From positions 1-64,000 of the forward strand of contig JASAND010024206.1 of the NCBI GenBank assembly GCA_030248195.1: a DNA stretch of 64,000 bases, read 5' to 3'. The notes under the pieces are model-generated. The model was not told the DNA's origin. It searched no databases and worked only from the letters and a program-made list of their open reading frames with translations. Below, piece by piece: positions 51,385-61,388 of this stretch. A program made the position numbers and the translations under genes. The stretch comes from Trissonchulus latispiculum (taxonomy: Eukaryota; Nematoda; Enoplea; Enoplida; Ironidae). Numbering within the stretch: the stretch's first letter is position 1; every line of letters begins with the position of its first letter.

Positions 51385-52560
51385 CAATAGAGTGGTGTTT
51401 AAACTTTCAGTCACTACGACTGAAACTAGGTTTCAGTTGAATTTTTTGAGAATTGCGTACACCGTTGACGGACGTGCTGTTGCTCATAAAGATCAGTTTT
51501 TGCTTTAGAATTTTAATGTTAAATTAGATTACTTATTTCTTTGAAATTTAGATCAAACAAGTGGACTTTCCTTCTTTCCTATCTTAAGACTCAGCTCTAA
51601 CCCTTCGAACCTTGCTGCAGCCTCTTTTTTGTCCCCAGGCTTTCCGAGTAGGCCTAGCAAGGCTTCAGCCATCTTAGTCATTTGAGATATGCGGGGGCAA
51701 ATGGTGTTGCTGACAGTCAACGTCGTTTGCCTTGGATGTGACTGCGGCCACTGGCCAATAACCGTACACCGACTTGGCTTGAGGATCACATTTTCTATCC
51801 GTGGTCTTCGCTTCGCCGGTTCTTGTCCACTTTCAAAGAACTGCGGGGAGCAACACCATATAGGCCTCATGTAGTGCCTTGGTGGTGGATGAGTCCGTAG
51901 CAAACAAAAATAACGTTCAATATTTAACTTATTAGCTCATCTGTTATCATATAACTGTAGTTATACGTATTAACCGTAAAATCTAATATTGTTAATTTCA
52001 TCGTTGGTTTCCATTTGAAATAAGGATATAACGGCACGAAAACATAGTTCATAAATAAGTACATAAAATAATAAAAACGTTACAGATGATTAAATACATT
52101 ATTAATAGCAATATATTGTCGGAACAATACATAGTAGTTGTTTTAGTAAGTAAATGTTACATAAAAGTGGAGTTTAAATTTTAATAAATAGTTGGTAAGA
52201 TAAATAGCTATTCGTACATAAAATACATACATAAAATACATTCATACATACATAAAATATGTATTAAAATTAAACAAAAATTAATTCTGAAATAAAATAA
52301 CAACTATGAACACAAAGCAATTGCTCAGTAGTTTATTGTTTAAAAATTTACGTATGCGTCCAACCTTGCTCTCGATAAATAGATAACTTTACTCTTCTGG
52401 ACAGAATAATTATAAGAATTCACCTACCTGTCTGCTTACATGCATAAATCGATCAAATTAATATTTTATTATTCGCATTCTAACTGCCAGTACTGTTACC
52501 CATTTCTTTTGATTTCCCTATTTGCTTAACCAAAATTCAAGTAGGTTGAGCTTGAGGTGT
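51385..52560. other. No confident gene
   Basis: A minus-strand frame at 51553-51903 (116 codons, with KMAEALLGLLGKPGDKKEAA) is unusually protein-like for this area but has no recognised family and no clear splice or start context. The rest is A/T-rich. Confidence 0.3.
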
Positions 52561-52576
52561 TTGGTGATTCTAAGCC

Positions 52577-52582
52577 TATAAA
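52577..52582 (+). promoter_or_regulatory. Possible TATA box of the chitinase gene
   Basis: TATAAA 112 bp before the ATG at 52694, with TTCACTAC just downstream. Suggestive only; no initiator is demonstrated. Confidence 0.25.
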
Positions 52583-52693
52583 CCTTTTGTGTTCACTACG
52601 ACCATCATGAGACACGATACTCAGCTGTTCAAACAAAATATTAGTTTTAAAATGAAGGATTAGCAGTATTCGGTATGTCAGTTGTTAACAACC

Positions 52694-52748
52694 ATGATTC
52701 TGGTAGCTCTAGCCCTTATCGCTCTTGGCGCACAAGCTGCAACCGCAG
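52694..52748 (+). CDS. Chitinase exon 1 (signal peptide)
   Basis: ATG in AACCATGATT context, 18 codons plus one base, donor GTAAAT. A whole-exon signal peptide is typical of secreted animal proteins. Confidence 0.85.
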
Positions 52749-54485
52749 GTAAATTGAGGGATTTAGGACAAGATTGGTGTTTCTGTGAATGAACAAATTT
52801 ATTAGGAATGTTGCTCTGCATAACTCGGCTGAAGAGGACCTTTAATTTACAATCTCCAAACCTGTGCGGCTCTGTTTCTTCGGGTGCTGTCAATAATTAT
52901 TGTGAGTTTTCGGAAAACTTTCCGGAGTAAAAATTTTCAAACATCTGCAAGTAATAGTGAAAATCTGTGAAAATTTGCGATCGAAGATTATGATTCTCTA
53001 AGATACAAAACAACTACCAGGCTTGATTATATATTTTAGCGCAAGCAGGTGGCGCTTGCCAATTTGGAACATACGCATGCGCCTCAGATGGCAAAATCCT
53101 GGTATGTGATGGGACCAGAAAATTTATTTCCATGCCATGCGGAGCTGGGACAACTTGCATTGTAACCGGCCCCGGAACTGTTGCCTGTGGATTCGGTAAC
53201 GGCGGAAATCAAGGTGGTGGTAACCAGGGTGGTGGAAACCAAGGAGGAGGAAATCAAGGAGGTGGCAACCAAGGAGGTGGTAATCAGGGAGGTGGCAACC
53301 AAGGAGGCGGCAATCAAGGAGGAGGAGGCGGAGGGGGTAGTGGATGTAAGTGAACAGTACTTTGGTTGGCATGGCTGGTCAATTATTAATTGTTGAAAAA
53401 TTTTCTGAGTTAAAATTCTAAACTTTATAATGAATCATCAGAGGATGATTAAAATTCATGAGCAAATTTGCAACTTCACGAAACATTCCAAGTTGGATCA
53501 TCCAGGTAACATCTTTGTCCTAATGGTGCAGGGAATGGATTCAACGTGTCACAAATCTGAACAGCATTGTGAAAGGATATGATCCAATAAAATAATTATG
53601 TGCGAACAACAAGCAGCCAGACTATGATAAAATTGGAAAACTACTTTCCATTTGTTAATGATTTCAGTAGTATCCTACGAACAGTTTGTTGAAGCCGTCA
53701 GACAGGGCGCTCAAGCCGGGGACAAGCGCTACGTAAAACCGTCCCGTCTGCAATATGAAGAAGGTATTGTTAAGGCTGGAAAACAGGCTGGCATCTCAAG
53801 CAAACGAGAACTAGCAATGTTTTTGGCCGAAATTATGTGGGAATCGGATGCCCTGACTGCTAAGAAGGAACATCTTTGCCAAGTCAATCTTCAAGCATGC
53901 AAGAACGCTTACCAGCAGTCTCCCAAATATCCCAACAATGTCTACTATGGACGTGGCTACATTCAACTGACTCACATCTATAACTACGAACCTGCTTCCC
54001 GAGATCTGTTTGGGGATGACCGACTTGTGCGAAATCCAGAACAGGTACGTATATAATAAGAGGCTAGCACACTGCTAAGAATAAATGGTGCTTTGCGAAT
54101 TCTTTATAAACGGAAAACACAAATGAATATACACTGTTTTTGGAGTGCTTATTTTATTTTGGAGATTGATGTATTAAGCTTTGAATTGAATTGAGCAACA
54201 AACTCAGACTGTTTCATTGTACATATTTGCACATTTTCGTAGGTTGCCGACGATGAACACGTCGCTTGGTTGACTGCACACTGGTTCTGGAGAGTACGCG
54301 TGCGAATTGACTCCGGTGTTCAGAACGGTCAATTTGGTTCAGCAACCAGAAAAATCAACGGAGGCTTAGAATGTGATGCTGCCAGTGGTCATGTTTATGC
54401 AAGAAAACGATTCCAAATCTACAAGGCCATTTTCAAGTCATTTGGAGTCAGTGGTACCCCCAACGAACGCGGCTGCTACAATTAA
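52694..54485 (+). CDS. Secreted family 19 chitinase with CBM19-like module
   Basis: Exons 52694-52748, 53040-53345, 53668-54044 and 54243-54485; all GT-AG; 981 bases, 326 residues plus TAA. Residues 1-18 are a signal peptide (MILVALALIALGAQAATA). Residues ~22-70 are a six-Cys module with CASDGKILVCDG and MPCGAGTTC, the pattern of the fungal chitin-binding CBM19. Residues 71-120 are a linker of about eight GGGNQ units. Residues 121-326 are the GH19 domain: MWESDALTAKKEHLC with E179 and E188, nine apart as in bacterial-type GH19 enzymes (acid and base), YYGRGYIQLTHIYNY, TAHWFW and INGGLEC. The protein should be exported and hydrolyse chitin beta-1,4 links with inversion. GH19 is common in plants and bacteria and patchy in animals. 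Start chosen because it gives the signal peptide and correct phase. AATAAA at 54545 follows. Confidence 0.92.
53040..53345 (+). CDS. Chitinase exon 2 (CBM19-like module and Gly/Asn/Gln linker)
   Basis: Acceptor TATATTTTAG, donor GTAAGT. Six Cys at residues 25, 32, 41, 52, 58 and 68. The 15-bp repeat GGAGGTGGCAACCAA encodes the linker (53209-53345). The module and linker share one exon, so they can be gained or lost together. Confidence 0.9.
53668..54044 (+). CDS. Chitinase exon 3 (GH19 catalytic core)
   Basis: Acceptor TTAATGATTTCAG, donor GTACGT. It carries both predicted catalytic Glu and the YGRGYIQLT substrate-cleft motif, ending ...VRNPEQ on a codon boundary. The decayed copy at 59708-61388 keeps the same exon end. 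Confidence 0.93.
54243..54485 (+). CDS. Chitinase exon 4 (GH19 C-terminal part)
   Basis: Acceptor ACATTTTCGTAG. VADDEHVAWLTAHWFWRVRV through INGGLECDAASGHVYARKRF to NERGCYN and TAA. The two Cys (in GLEC and GCYN) are conserved in the third copy. Confidence 0.93.
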   Translation, partial: VADDEHVAWLTAHWFWRVRVRIDSGVQNGQFGSATRKINGGLECDAASGHVYARKRFQIYKAIFKSFGVSGTPNERGCYN

Positions 54486-54544
54486 GTGCCGAAAGAAATT
54501 AAACTTATGTCATTGTATTTGAAAAATGCAGCCTACTAATAATC

Positions 54545-54550
54545 AATAAA
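54545..54550 (+). promoter_or_regulatory. Poly(A) signal of the chitinase gene
   Basis: AATCAATAAATG, 60 bp after the stop. The third copy has the same ATCAATAAAT about 80 bp after its stop. Confidence 0.75.
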
Positions 54551-54691
54551 TGTTTAATAATTTGATTTGTTTTCTTGTAATACTTTTTTAAAAGCCAACC
54601 AAACGTTTTAAAATAACGACTCTTTTAAAAGTCAAATTAGGGAATATCTATGAACAGCACAATTGGAGCTTATCTCACTTTGTAGAGGTTA

Positions 54692-55156
54692 TTATTGCTT
54701 TTGTTTTTGCGTCGAAGACTTGTGTTGTGTGCTGCTCCCAGCTCTAGGAGCCAGATAGGGCAATCCTCCGAGCAATTTTTTTAAAATGGAGGAGACATCA
54801 TCCGTCTTGATGTCGACCAGGCTAGAGACTCCTTCTGGCAATTTAGTTAAGTTGTGTTTGACCAACCTTACGGGGCCTTGTTTCCTGGCATTTTTCACTT
54901 TGCACTTCGGGCAATGATCATGCAGAAAACAGTAACAACAAATATTAGCAACACTAATAGCAATATAGGCTACTTTGCAGAGCAGTACCTTGCAGATAAT
55001 ATTTCTATTGTGACTGCCATAAAAATTACTCACCCGTGCAAATTTTTTACTTTTCCACATGCGACATGTACTACAAGTTTTTAGTCTTTTCATCAATTTA
55101 TTCACTAGACCTGAGCTTTTTAAGGAGGGACACCTACCTGTAAGTCGGTTTTTCAA
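54692..55156 (-). CDS. Unidentified Cys-rich reading frame, 154 codons
   Basis: A minus-strand frame, basic, with CSTCRMWKSKK, CCYCFLHDHCPKCKVK and a Gln/Lys/Ser tail. The paired CxxC motifs look like zinc ligands. A fragment of the same sequence lies in an AVL9 intron (33071-33140), so it is probably part of a dispersed element, not a host gene. No family recognised. Confidence 0.4.
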   Translation of the reverse strand: MKNRLTGRCPSLKSSGLVNKLMKRLKTCSTCRMWKSKKFARVSNFYGSHNRNIICKVLLCKVAYIAISVANICCYCFLHDHCPKCKVKNARKQGPVRLVKHNLTKLPEGVSSLVDIKTDDVSSILKKLLGGLPYLAPRAGSSTQHKSSTQKQKQ

Positions 55157-55261
55157 ACTGCTCTCATATCGCTCCGATTTTAATACATTTAGTAGTTTTG
55201 AGGGGATAACTAAACGATCTTATTAGAGTTAAGGTCGGATCTCTCTTGCGGTATCTTTATC

Positions 55262-55690
55262 TGTATGTAGAAATATATCACCTCACAACAAAGCTGATAA
55301 GCGTAGACAATTGCTGCCAAGGATCCGCTTTTGGCTGCTTTGTTTTCGCATATTTCCACTGAAAATTGGTAATTTTTAGCAAATTTTAGCGATTTTTTAA
55401 AAAATTTCTTAAAAATCGCTAAAAATTGACATTTTTACTAATTTTTGGTCAAACACGTTAAAAATTCGCAATTTTTGCTAATTTCGGGACAGACCCCCTT
55501 AAAATTGTGGATTTTTTTCAGGGGTAGACCCCTCGCCGAGGTCGGGGTAGACCCCCCAGAATCGGACCCCGTGTTAATGTATGCTTGTAATAGTATCGGA
55601 AAACATATAACAGGATCATAACACATCAGACGTTTTAGCTTTTTTAGCATTTTGAACAATTCTCCGTCGCCCGCATACTGCACAGTCTAA
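55262..55690. repeat. Duplicated non-coding block, copy 1 (interrupted)
   Basis: ATCACCTCACAACAAAGCTG and AAGGATCCGCTTTTGGCTGC match 57616-57680, and AAAACATATAACAGGATCAT matches 57787 on. A CATACATTAAC-family MITE sits between the two halves here and about 60 bp of the block are missing. Confidence 0.7.
55358..55583. mobile_element. CATACATTAAC-family MITE, copy 2, truncated
   Basis: Read on the minus strand from 55583 it starts CATACATTAACACGGGGTCC and follows copy 1 (44646-45012) through AGACCCCTCGCCGAGGTCGG (plus-strand reading) to the TTTTTAGCGATTTTT region, then stops; the second end is gone. Confidence 0.8.
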
Positions 55691-56920
55691 ATTGCTAATT
55701 TTTATTTTTAATAACTTTTCTTCCTTCTTTTACTTCAGCAGCTATTATCAATTTCCAGAGGCGCTAGGTATTTGATCCCTCGTCTTGAAATTGACCCACT
55801 TGTAACTGTAGGCGTCCGAAACGAGCCTCCTTATGAGTGGAAGGCACAATCTCGACCACCTTTGCCATGCTCCAGGTATTCCGAGGAGTTGGGCACTTTA
55901 CCAGTAAAATGTGGCCTATCACCGGCTTCCACTGCTTTTCACCCCGTTTCCCTTTAAGATATTTGTGTCTCCCACAGTTCCTGTACGTAATACCACTTCC
56001 AAATTTCCCAGAACGCTTGTTGTCTTTCTTGAATGCTTAAATAATGTTCCTTTAATTTGCCTCCCACGTCATCCGTGTACTCCGCCCGAAAATCGACATC
56101 AGTCCGATTTAAGAGCAAAGGTGGAGTAGAAAGGGTTTATTCTGACTTGGGCCACATCTGAACGGGCCACAAAATTCTATTGGCTGAATTGAAGTCTAAG
56201 TCTGTCATACTACTAAACAAAACTAAGCTAAACTAGCTACGTACTAAACTCCGCCCATTTCAAACACGTCAGATAAGATCAACACTGTAGCGCTGGTGCA
56301 AAATTTTATTTGTCTAGAAAATGAAATAGAATGCTTATATTTCATAAACGTGAGCACAAAAATATAGAGTTATAACTAGTTATAGAGTTATTATATATAA
56401 AAATAACAGTAATGGAAATTAGTAAAAATGTTTACATATTACAGCAAAATTAACAGATTATATAACAAATTTTCAATAATCATCTATCACATTCAATGTC
56501 CAATTAAATCAACAATTCTAAACAAAAACAAAAATTGCAAAACAGTTTCACTATTTAAAATTATTCAAAATTCACGAAAACACAAACCTAAACTAATTTT
56601 CACTAATTTCTGTAGTCAAACGGCTCAAAACGGACAAATAGTGCAAATTATGTCGCGAAGTAATTTCATTTTTTATTGCCTAATACGTCTATTCAGTTCA
56701 ACATTAGTTTTATTTTTCGGAGGCAAGGCAGTCTACGTAATGAATATTGACATTTGCCTTATTCTGTACAGTTTGTAAAATTTCAACACTTTCTAATTTT
56801 GTATAGTTTCCAAAATCTTGTATAGTTTCCAAAATTTGTCGTCTTATATAAGTCAGTTTATCCCTTTACGCGTTCATTCAAGCAGGCGGAGTCTACTAGA
56901 CACATGCAACAGATTTTGAT
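55691..56920. other. No recognised gene
   Basis: A/T-rich. Open frames at 55772-56129 and 56428-56778 have no domain or splice support. Confidence 0.35.
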
Positions 56921-56923
56921 TGG

Positions 56924-57610
56924 TCAGAGCCGTCCTAATTTTAGCCAATCAAATTTGTGGCCATGGAAAACAACAGACGACTCATCCGACACAGCCACTT
57001 TTGGCAGAGAGACTGTGGCAGCATACACCATCGGACTCGCTTCTGTGAAGCTATAAATTGTTGTGAGCCTGTGAAGTTGGAATATCGTCGTAGCTGAATC
57101 TGAGAAGAATTGCATATTGCAAATGCTATATCGGCCCATTCTTTGCAGTGATGAGGGGTAGTGTCTCGTTCCAACCAATTCTATCTTTCCACAGTTTCAA
57201 AGTAGAATCCTTCCTTTAATAGTGATAGGACTTAGCAATCCTAATGGGCCCAATAACTTTGCAATATATTTAAGGATTTCTCTTTTCGTCATCGAAGCAT
57301 AGAACATGGAGACTTCCTTCGCAGAAATTGTATCCTTATCGGTGTTCCATGCGACAAAAAGAACTTTAACCGCATGACCCGCAACCTTGTCTTTCTCAAG
57401 AAGCAAAGAAATGAATGCGGAATCGTTGGAAGTAATCTCTCGCAGGTTCATTCCAGCTTTTGTGAAAGGATTTTTGGCTTTCCGGTACTGTTCATATGCA
57501 TCAGTTGTAGTGTTTGCTGACAGGAAGATATTATCCATGTAAGTGTTGGCACCGATCTGATTGGACAAAGAACCGGGATTTTGAACCAAATGATGATGGA
57601 TTGTCCACAT
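56924..57610 (-). mobile_element. BEL/Pao retrotransposon pol fragment, degenerate
   Basis: The minus-strand frame at 57197-57610 matches the end of a BEL/Pao reverse transcriptase: the active-site box reads YMDN where the family has Y(V/M)DD, and the conserved LLGPLGLLSPITIKGRILL follows. Downstream (56924-57178), in shifted frames, a TEASPMVYAATVSL-type stretch corresponds to the family's RNase H-like region (usually FxDAS). The altered active site, frameshifts and lack of LTRs show a dead remnant of an LTR retrotransposon. Confidence 0.85.
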
Positions 57611-57860
57611 GTAGAAATATCACCTCACAACAAAGCTGATAGATAATTGCTGCCAAGGATCCGCTTTTGGCTGCTTTGTCGAAAATATAATATTTTGTAT
57701 GTTTTCGCATATTTTGTTATATTATTATAGAAACTTCACAAGCATATAGGCAACTTGCTAACATAGGCTTGTAATAATAGTATCGCAAAACATATAACAG
57801 GAATCATAACACGTTCTAGCTTTTGTAGCATTTTTTAACAATTATAGTGAAATTTTAAAG
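57605..57860. repeat. Duplicated non-coding block, copy 2
   Basis: Intact version of the block at 55262-55690. It begins exactly where the BEL/Pao frame ends (GTAGAAATATCACCTC), so the block may be retroelement sequence. Confidence 0.65.
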
Positions 57861-58560
57861 AGTTTGTAACATTAAAGAACCTCCTACGGTTGTTGAGTGA
57901 CTTCACGCCAGATTAGAGGTCTGCATTGATCTTGTGCTGCAAAAGCTCATACAGCTAACTGGAAATTTTAATTCCATTTAATCGTAGTACATGACATAAT
58001 AAGATTGCAATCTTCCATTGATAGCAACTGATTCTGGTTAGAGGTATCCATTGGTCCTACTGCCCTATAAGATCTGGTAACTGTGCATAGAATTAATTCT
58101 AACCGGTTTGAATCTTTGCAAAAATCATTTTAAAACATTGTTTCTTGGTTACATAACCAATGCAATTTTAAAACTCAAGTTAGTGTGCACAATCTTGCTT
58201 CAGTTTGCTGCTGCAGTCTCATAGTTTCTCATATTCTAATTTCATACACGTAATAGCTCGTAACCTGTAGAGAACCGAACGAAAAAACAAAATTCAAACT
58301 TGAAATGCGCTACATATGCTAGTTATGTGTGAAAATGACATTCATCAGTTTTCATAATTGGACAGCTTTAAGACAGGAAGAGATGGAGGGATATGCGCAG
58401 TTACCAATTAGGATTAAACCACAAACACAAGTTAAAAGTAGTTGTGTTTTCCGAAGCAGTTACATACATTATGAGCCACAATAAGGTCTCGCTTAAATAT
58501 TTAAAGTACCTGGACTGATGTCTTACGTGATGATTGCTTAAACTACTGAAATAAACTAAA
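57861..58560. other. No recognised feature
   Basis: A/T-rich spacer without recognised gene or repeat. Confidence 0.35.
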
Positions 58561-58571
58561 ATATGGGCCAA

Positions 58572-58640
58572 CGGCAAGCAAACAAACAAGCAAGCAAACA
58601 AACAAACAAATAAATAAACAAACAAGCAAACAAACAAAGC
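58572..58640. repeat. Simple repeat (CAAA/CAAG)n
   Basis: About 17 tandem CAAA, CAAG and TAAA tetramers. Confidence 0.9.
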
Positions 58641-59260
58641 AGGATATGGAATAGATGGGCTTTTGTAACCGAATAAGATGATTTTTGCACAGGATGCTTT
58701 TACACAGGATGTTTTAACTCTATAATCTGCTGATATATGTATTACCTTATTTCAGTGTTAAGAAATCGTTAAGGTGTCCTTGTTTCGCGGACCCTTGTGA
58801 AGTACAAAAATTTGTGAAAATGAGCTAAATAGGAGGTCGAATTATCGGATGGTCATATAATCAGCCAAACAGTGACGCTTAATGACAATTCTCAGTTGTA
58901 GCAACCATGTTCATTGGAAAGGCTGACACTAAGTTCACTGTAAATTATATCTGGAAAAGTTTGTTTCCCATTACTTGTTCACAACTTTTATTTATTTTGA
59001 GACTTCTGATAACATAATCAAATTTTATGGCTGTCCCTGTACTAACAGTATCTATCTGGAAGTTGCGAATTTGGCTGAAGTTTTCAAGCCAGTAAATGTT
59101 ATTATTATTACTATTTTCCATATTTGATCCAAAACTATTGATCCAAAAATATTTGATTCGAAAGACACTCCAGAAAACAAATCAGTTTATTGACTTATTA
59201 CTGGAGGTACATATTGCATATTGCATAATTTCATCGAGTCATAGTGATTTATGTCAACTT
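58641..59260. other. No recognised feature
   Basis: A/T-rich spacer between the simple repeat and the chitinase pseudogene. Confidence 0.35.
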
Positions 59261-59739
59261 TTAGTTATAACAGCCGCGTCCATTCGGGTTTCCACTGACA
59301 TCATATGTCTTCCTACATGGCCTTGTATATCTGGAATCGCTTTCTTGCATATACATGAGCACTGGCATCTTCCCATTCTTCTCCGTTGATCCTTTTTGTA
59401 GCTGAACCAAATTGGCAATTTTGAACACCGAGTCAATTTGAACGCGTACTCTCCAGAACCAATGAGCAGTAAGCCAGGCAATCTCATGACTTTCTTTTTC
59501 TTTCATATCAAAATGTGAATTTGGATGTTTAACTTTCTATAATCTCTAGAATTTCTTACAAATACATCATTTTAGTAATACAACTAAACATAATAAAGGC
59601 ACATGTGTGAAAAGGCACATGCCTAAAGTTTTAGTTACTACTGTTATTAAAGTATTTGTGCTCACAACCTTGCGATAGAAAGTTTCATTCAGCTTATGAA
59701 ACGTTACCTGGTCGAGGTTCCGCATTAATCGGTCATCAG

Positions 59740-60059
59740 CATACATTAACGTAGGGTCGGATCCTGGGGGCTTGTCCCTGGAAAATTTTGAGGGGGCTTG
59801 TACCTTGAACCGAAATTTTTGAGGGGGCTTGTACCGTATCCATAAATTAACATTAATTGTTGCATAAATTCGAAATTTTTACTAAATTTTCACCAAAAAT
59901 ATCAACTTTTAGGAAAAATTTCAAGATTTTGATCGATTTTCCTGAAAAATTCAGAAATTTCGGTTAAAATTTCCGGCGAAGCCGAAAGTTTTTTGGAATT
60001 TTGGTGCGAAAATTTAGCTGGGGGGCTTGGACCCCCCCATACCCCCGTGTTAACCTATG
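59740..60059. mobile_element. CATACATTAAC-family MITE, copy 3, inside the chitinase pseudogene
   Basis: Left CATACATTAACGTAGGGTCG, right inverted CATAGGTTAACACGGGGG. Perfect 8-bp duplication GTCATCAG at 59732-59739 and 60060-60067. It lies in exon 3 codons equivalent to GDDRL. Contains repeated GAGGGGGCTTGTACC. Confidence 0.92.
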
Positions 60060-60345
60060 GTCATCAGCAAATAGATCCAGTTCGTAGTTATATACGTTTG
60101 TCAACTGAATATCACGCGTCCATAGTAAACGTTGTTGGGATATTTGGGAGATTCTTACATTCTTGAAAATTGACTTGAAAATAATCTTCCTGTTTGGTTG
60201 TGATGTGAGGGCATCGGATTTCCACATAATTTTTGTCACAAACATGGCAACTTTCTAGTTTGCTTGCGATGGCTGCTTGCTTTCCAGCCATTATTCCTTC
60301 ATCGTATTGCAATCGGGATGTATGCACGAGTCGTTTGCCACCTTG

Positions 60346-61335
60346 TTAAGGTGGTGATTCCCTTTGGTCACATAAAGTTTGCACCATTATTACTCATTCA
60401 TTACTTGGTGTTAAGAAGCCATTTTTAGATCAAAATGTAGCTTGACATTTTCTCTTTTTAATGCATACGATGAAACTAATGTTGTTTTTCTAAAATATTT
60501 TTAACACATTTTAGAAGAAGTATAATTTTCCAGAATTTTTGCAGACTCAAGTAAATTTTTTCGCGAGACATCGGTTATATCATTCGATACCTCCATCAAA
60601 TAGCTGGTGACGATTTTTTATTTATTGTGAAATCGTTCTTCGTTATAGAGAAATAAGCTGAAATGTGTGCGCAACCTGTATTTTGCCTACTTTTTCCAAA
60701 TTTGTCAAGCGATTACTATAGCTAGAAAGCAGCAATCGGGGCAACTAAAAAATCGTCCCTGGGTATATTTGTGCAGAACACATTTGTTCAGTATCAGCCC
60801 TCCAGCTTGCATGGTGAATGTCCCACAATCTTTGGAAAAAAATCGGTCGTGTTTTTGCAAAAACTACATTTTTTATGGTAGCAGCCTACAGGATAGCAGT
60901 TGGAATTCAATCATGCGTGGGATAATTTGTCCCTGTGAGACCTTCAGATCGACGCCCTTAGTTTGATTTTGCGGCTTGCATAGTTCAAGAAATTTTTGAT
61001 TATTTGATTTCTGCAAAAATGACAAGTTTTCGACGCCAAAATAAGAAAATCGGCTATATCTCACGGTAGGGGAAAGCTAGAAAGTTGCCTTAAAAAGCAA
61101 AAATGTGAAGCTCAATGAGATCTTTCAATTGAATATAGTTATAACTGTATAGCTGCTGCCAAACGCTCAGAAATTGGGGAAAACCACTCTGACCGGAAAT
61201 CTCGAATTTTTGAATCGGGATTGAGCGGAGAGTGTTAGAATGCTAAAAGAACTTATTTCGGAAAGTTTCATCAAAGTTCATCTTGATTTACGCCGCCAAA
61301 TAACAATATGTGCCCAAAAGGAATCACCACCTTAA
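60346..61335. mobile_element. TTAA-flanked element inside the chitinase pseudogene, ~990 bp
   Basis: TTAAGGTGGTGATTCCCTTT at left and, inverted, TTAAGGTGGTGATTCCTTTT at right, so about 24 bp of terminal repeat and a TTAA border on both sides. It splits the exon 3 remnant early, between the AVR-G and KRLVHTSRLQYDEG segments. Open frames inside have no transposase features. TTAA borders suggest piggyBac-type mobilisation. Confidence 0.8.
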
Positions 61336-61388
61336 GCTCCCAATCTGACGGCTTTTTCTTTCATTTGACAAACTGTTCGTAGGATACT

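Larger units (their letters stand above)
59261..61388 (-). pseudogene. Decayed GH19 chitinase copy with two nested insertions
   Basis: Exon 4 remnant at about 59264-59500 (AWLTAHWFWRVRVQIDS, then frameshifts, then NPNGRGCYN). Exon 3 remnant from 61388 (after AATAG/TATCCTACGAACAG) to a GTAACG donor near 59708, broken by a TTAA element (60346-61335) and a MITE (59740-60059). Between them the frame shifts twice and reads MWKSDALTS where the working gene has MWESDALTA, so the first catalytic Glu is Lys. Exon boundaries match the 52694 gene. No signal-peptide or CBM exon was found upstream. It lies in opposite orientation to the working gene. Confidence 0.9.

Noticed and set aside
51553..51903. 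116-codon minus-strand frame as a gene
   Set aside because: Protein-like composition, but no family, start context or splice partner could be shown.
53124..53372. Open frames on the minus strand opposite the chitinase linker (Leu/Ser/Thr-rich repeats)
   Set aside because: They are read-through of the 15-bp repeat in a wrong strand; the plus-strand frame is supported by splice phase and domains on both sides.
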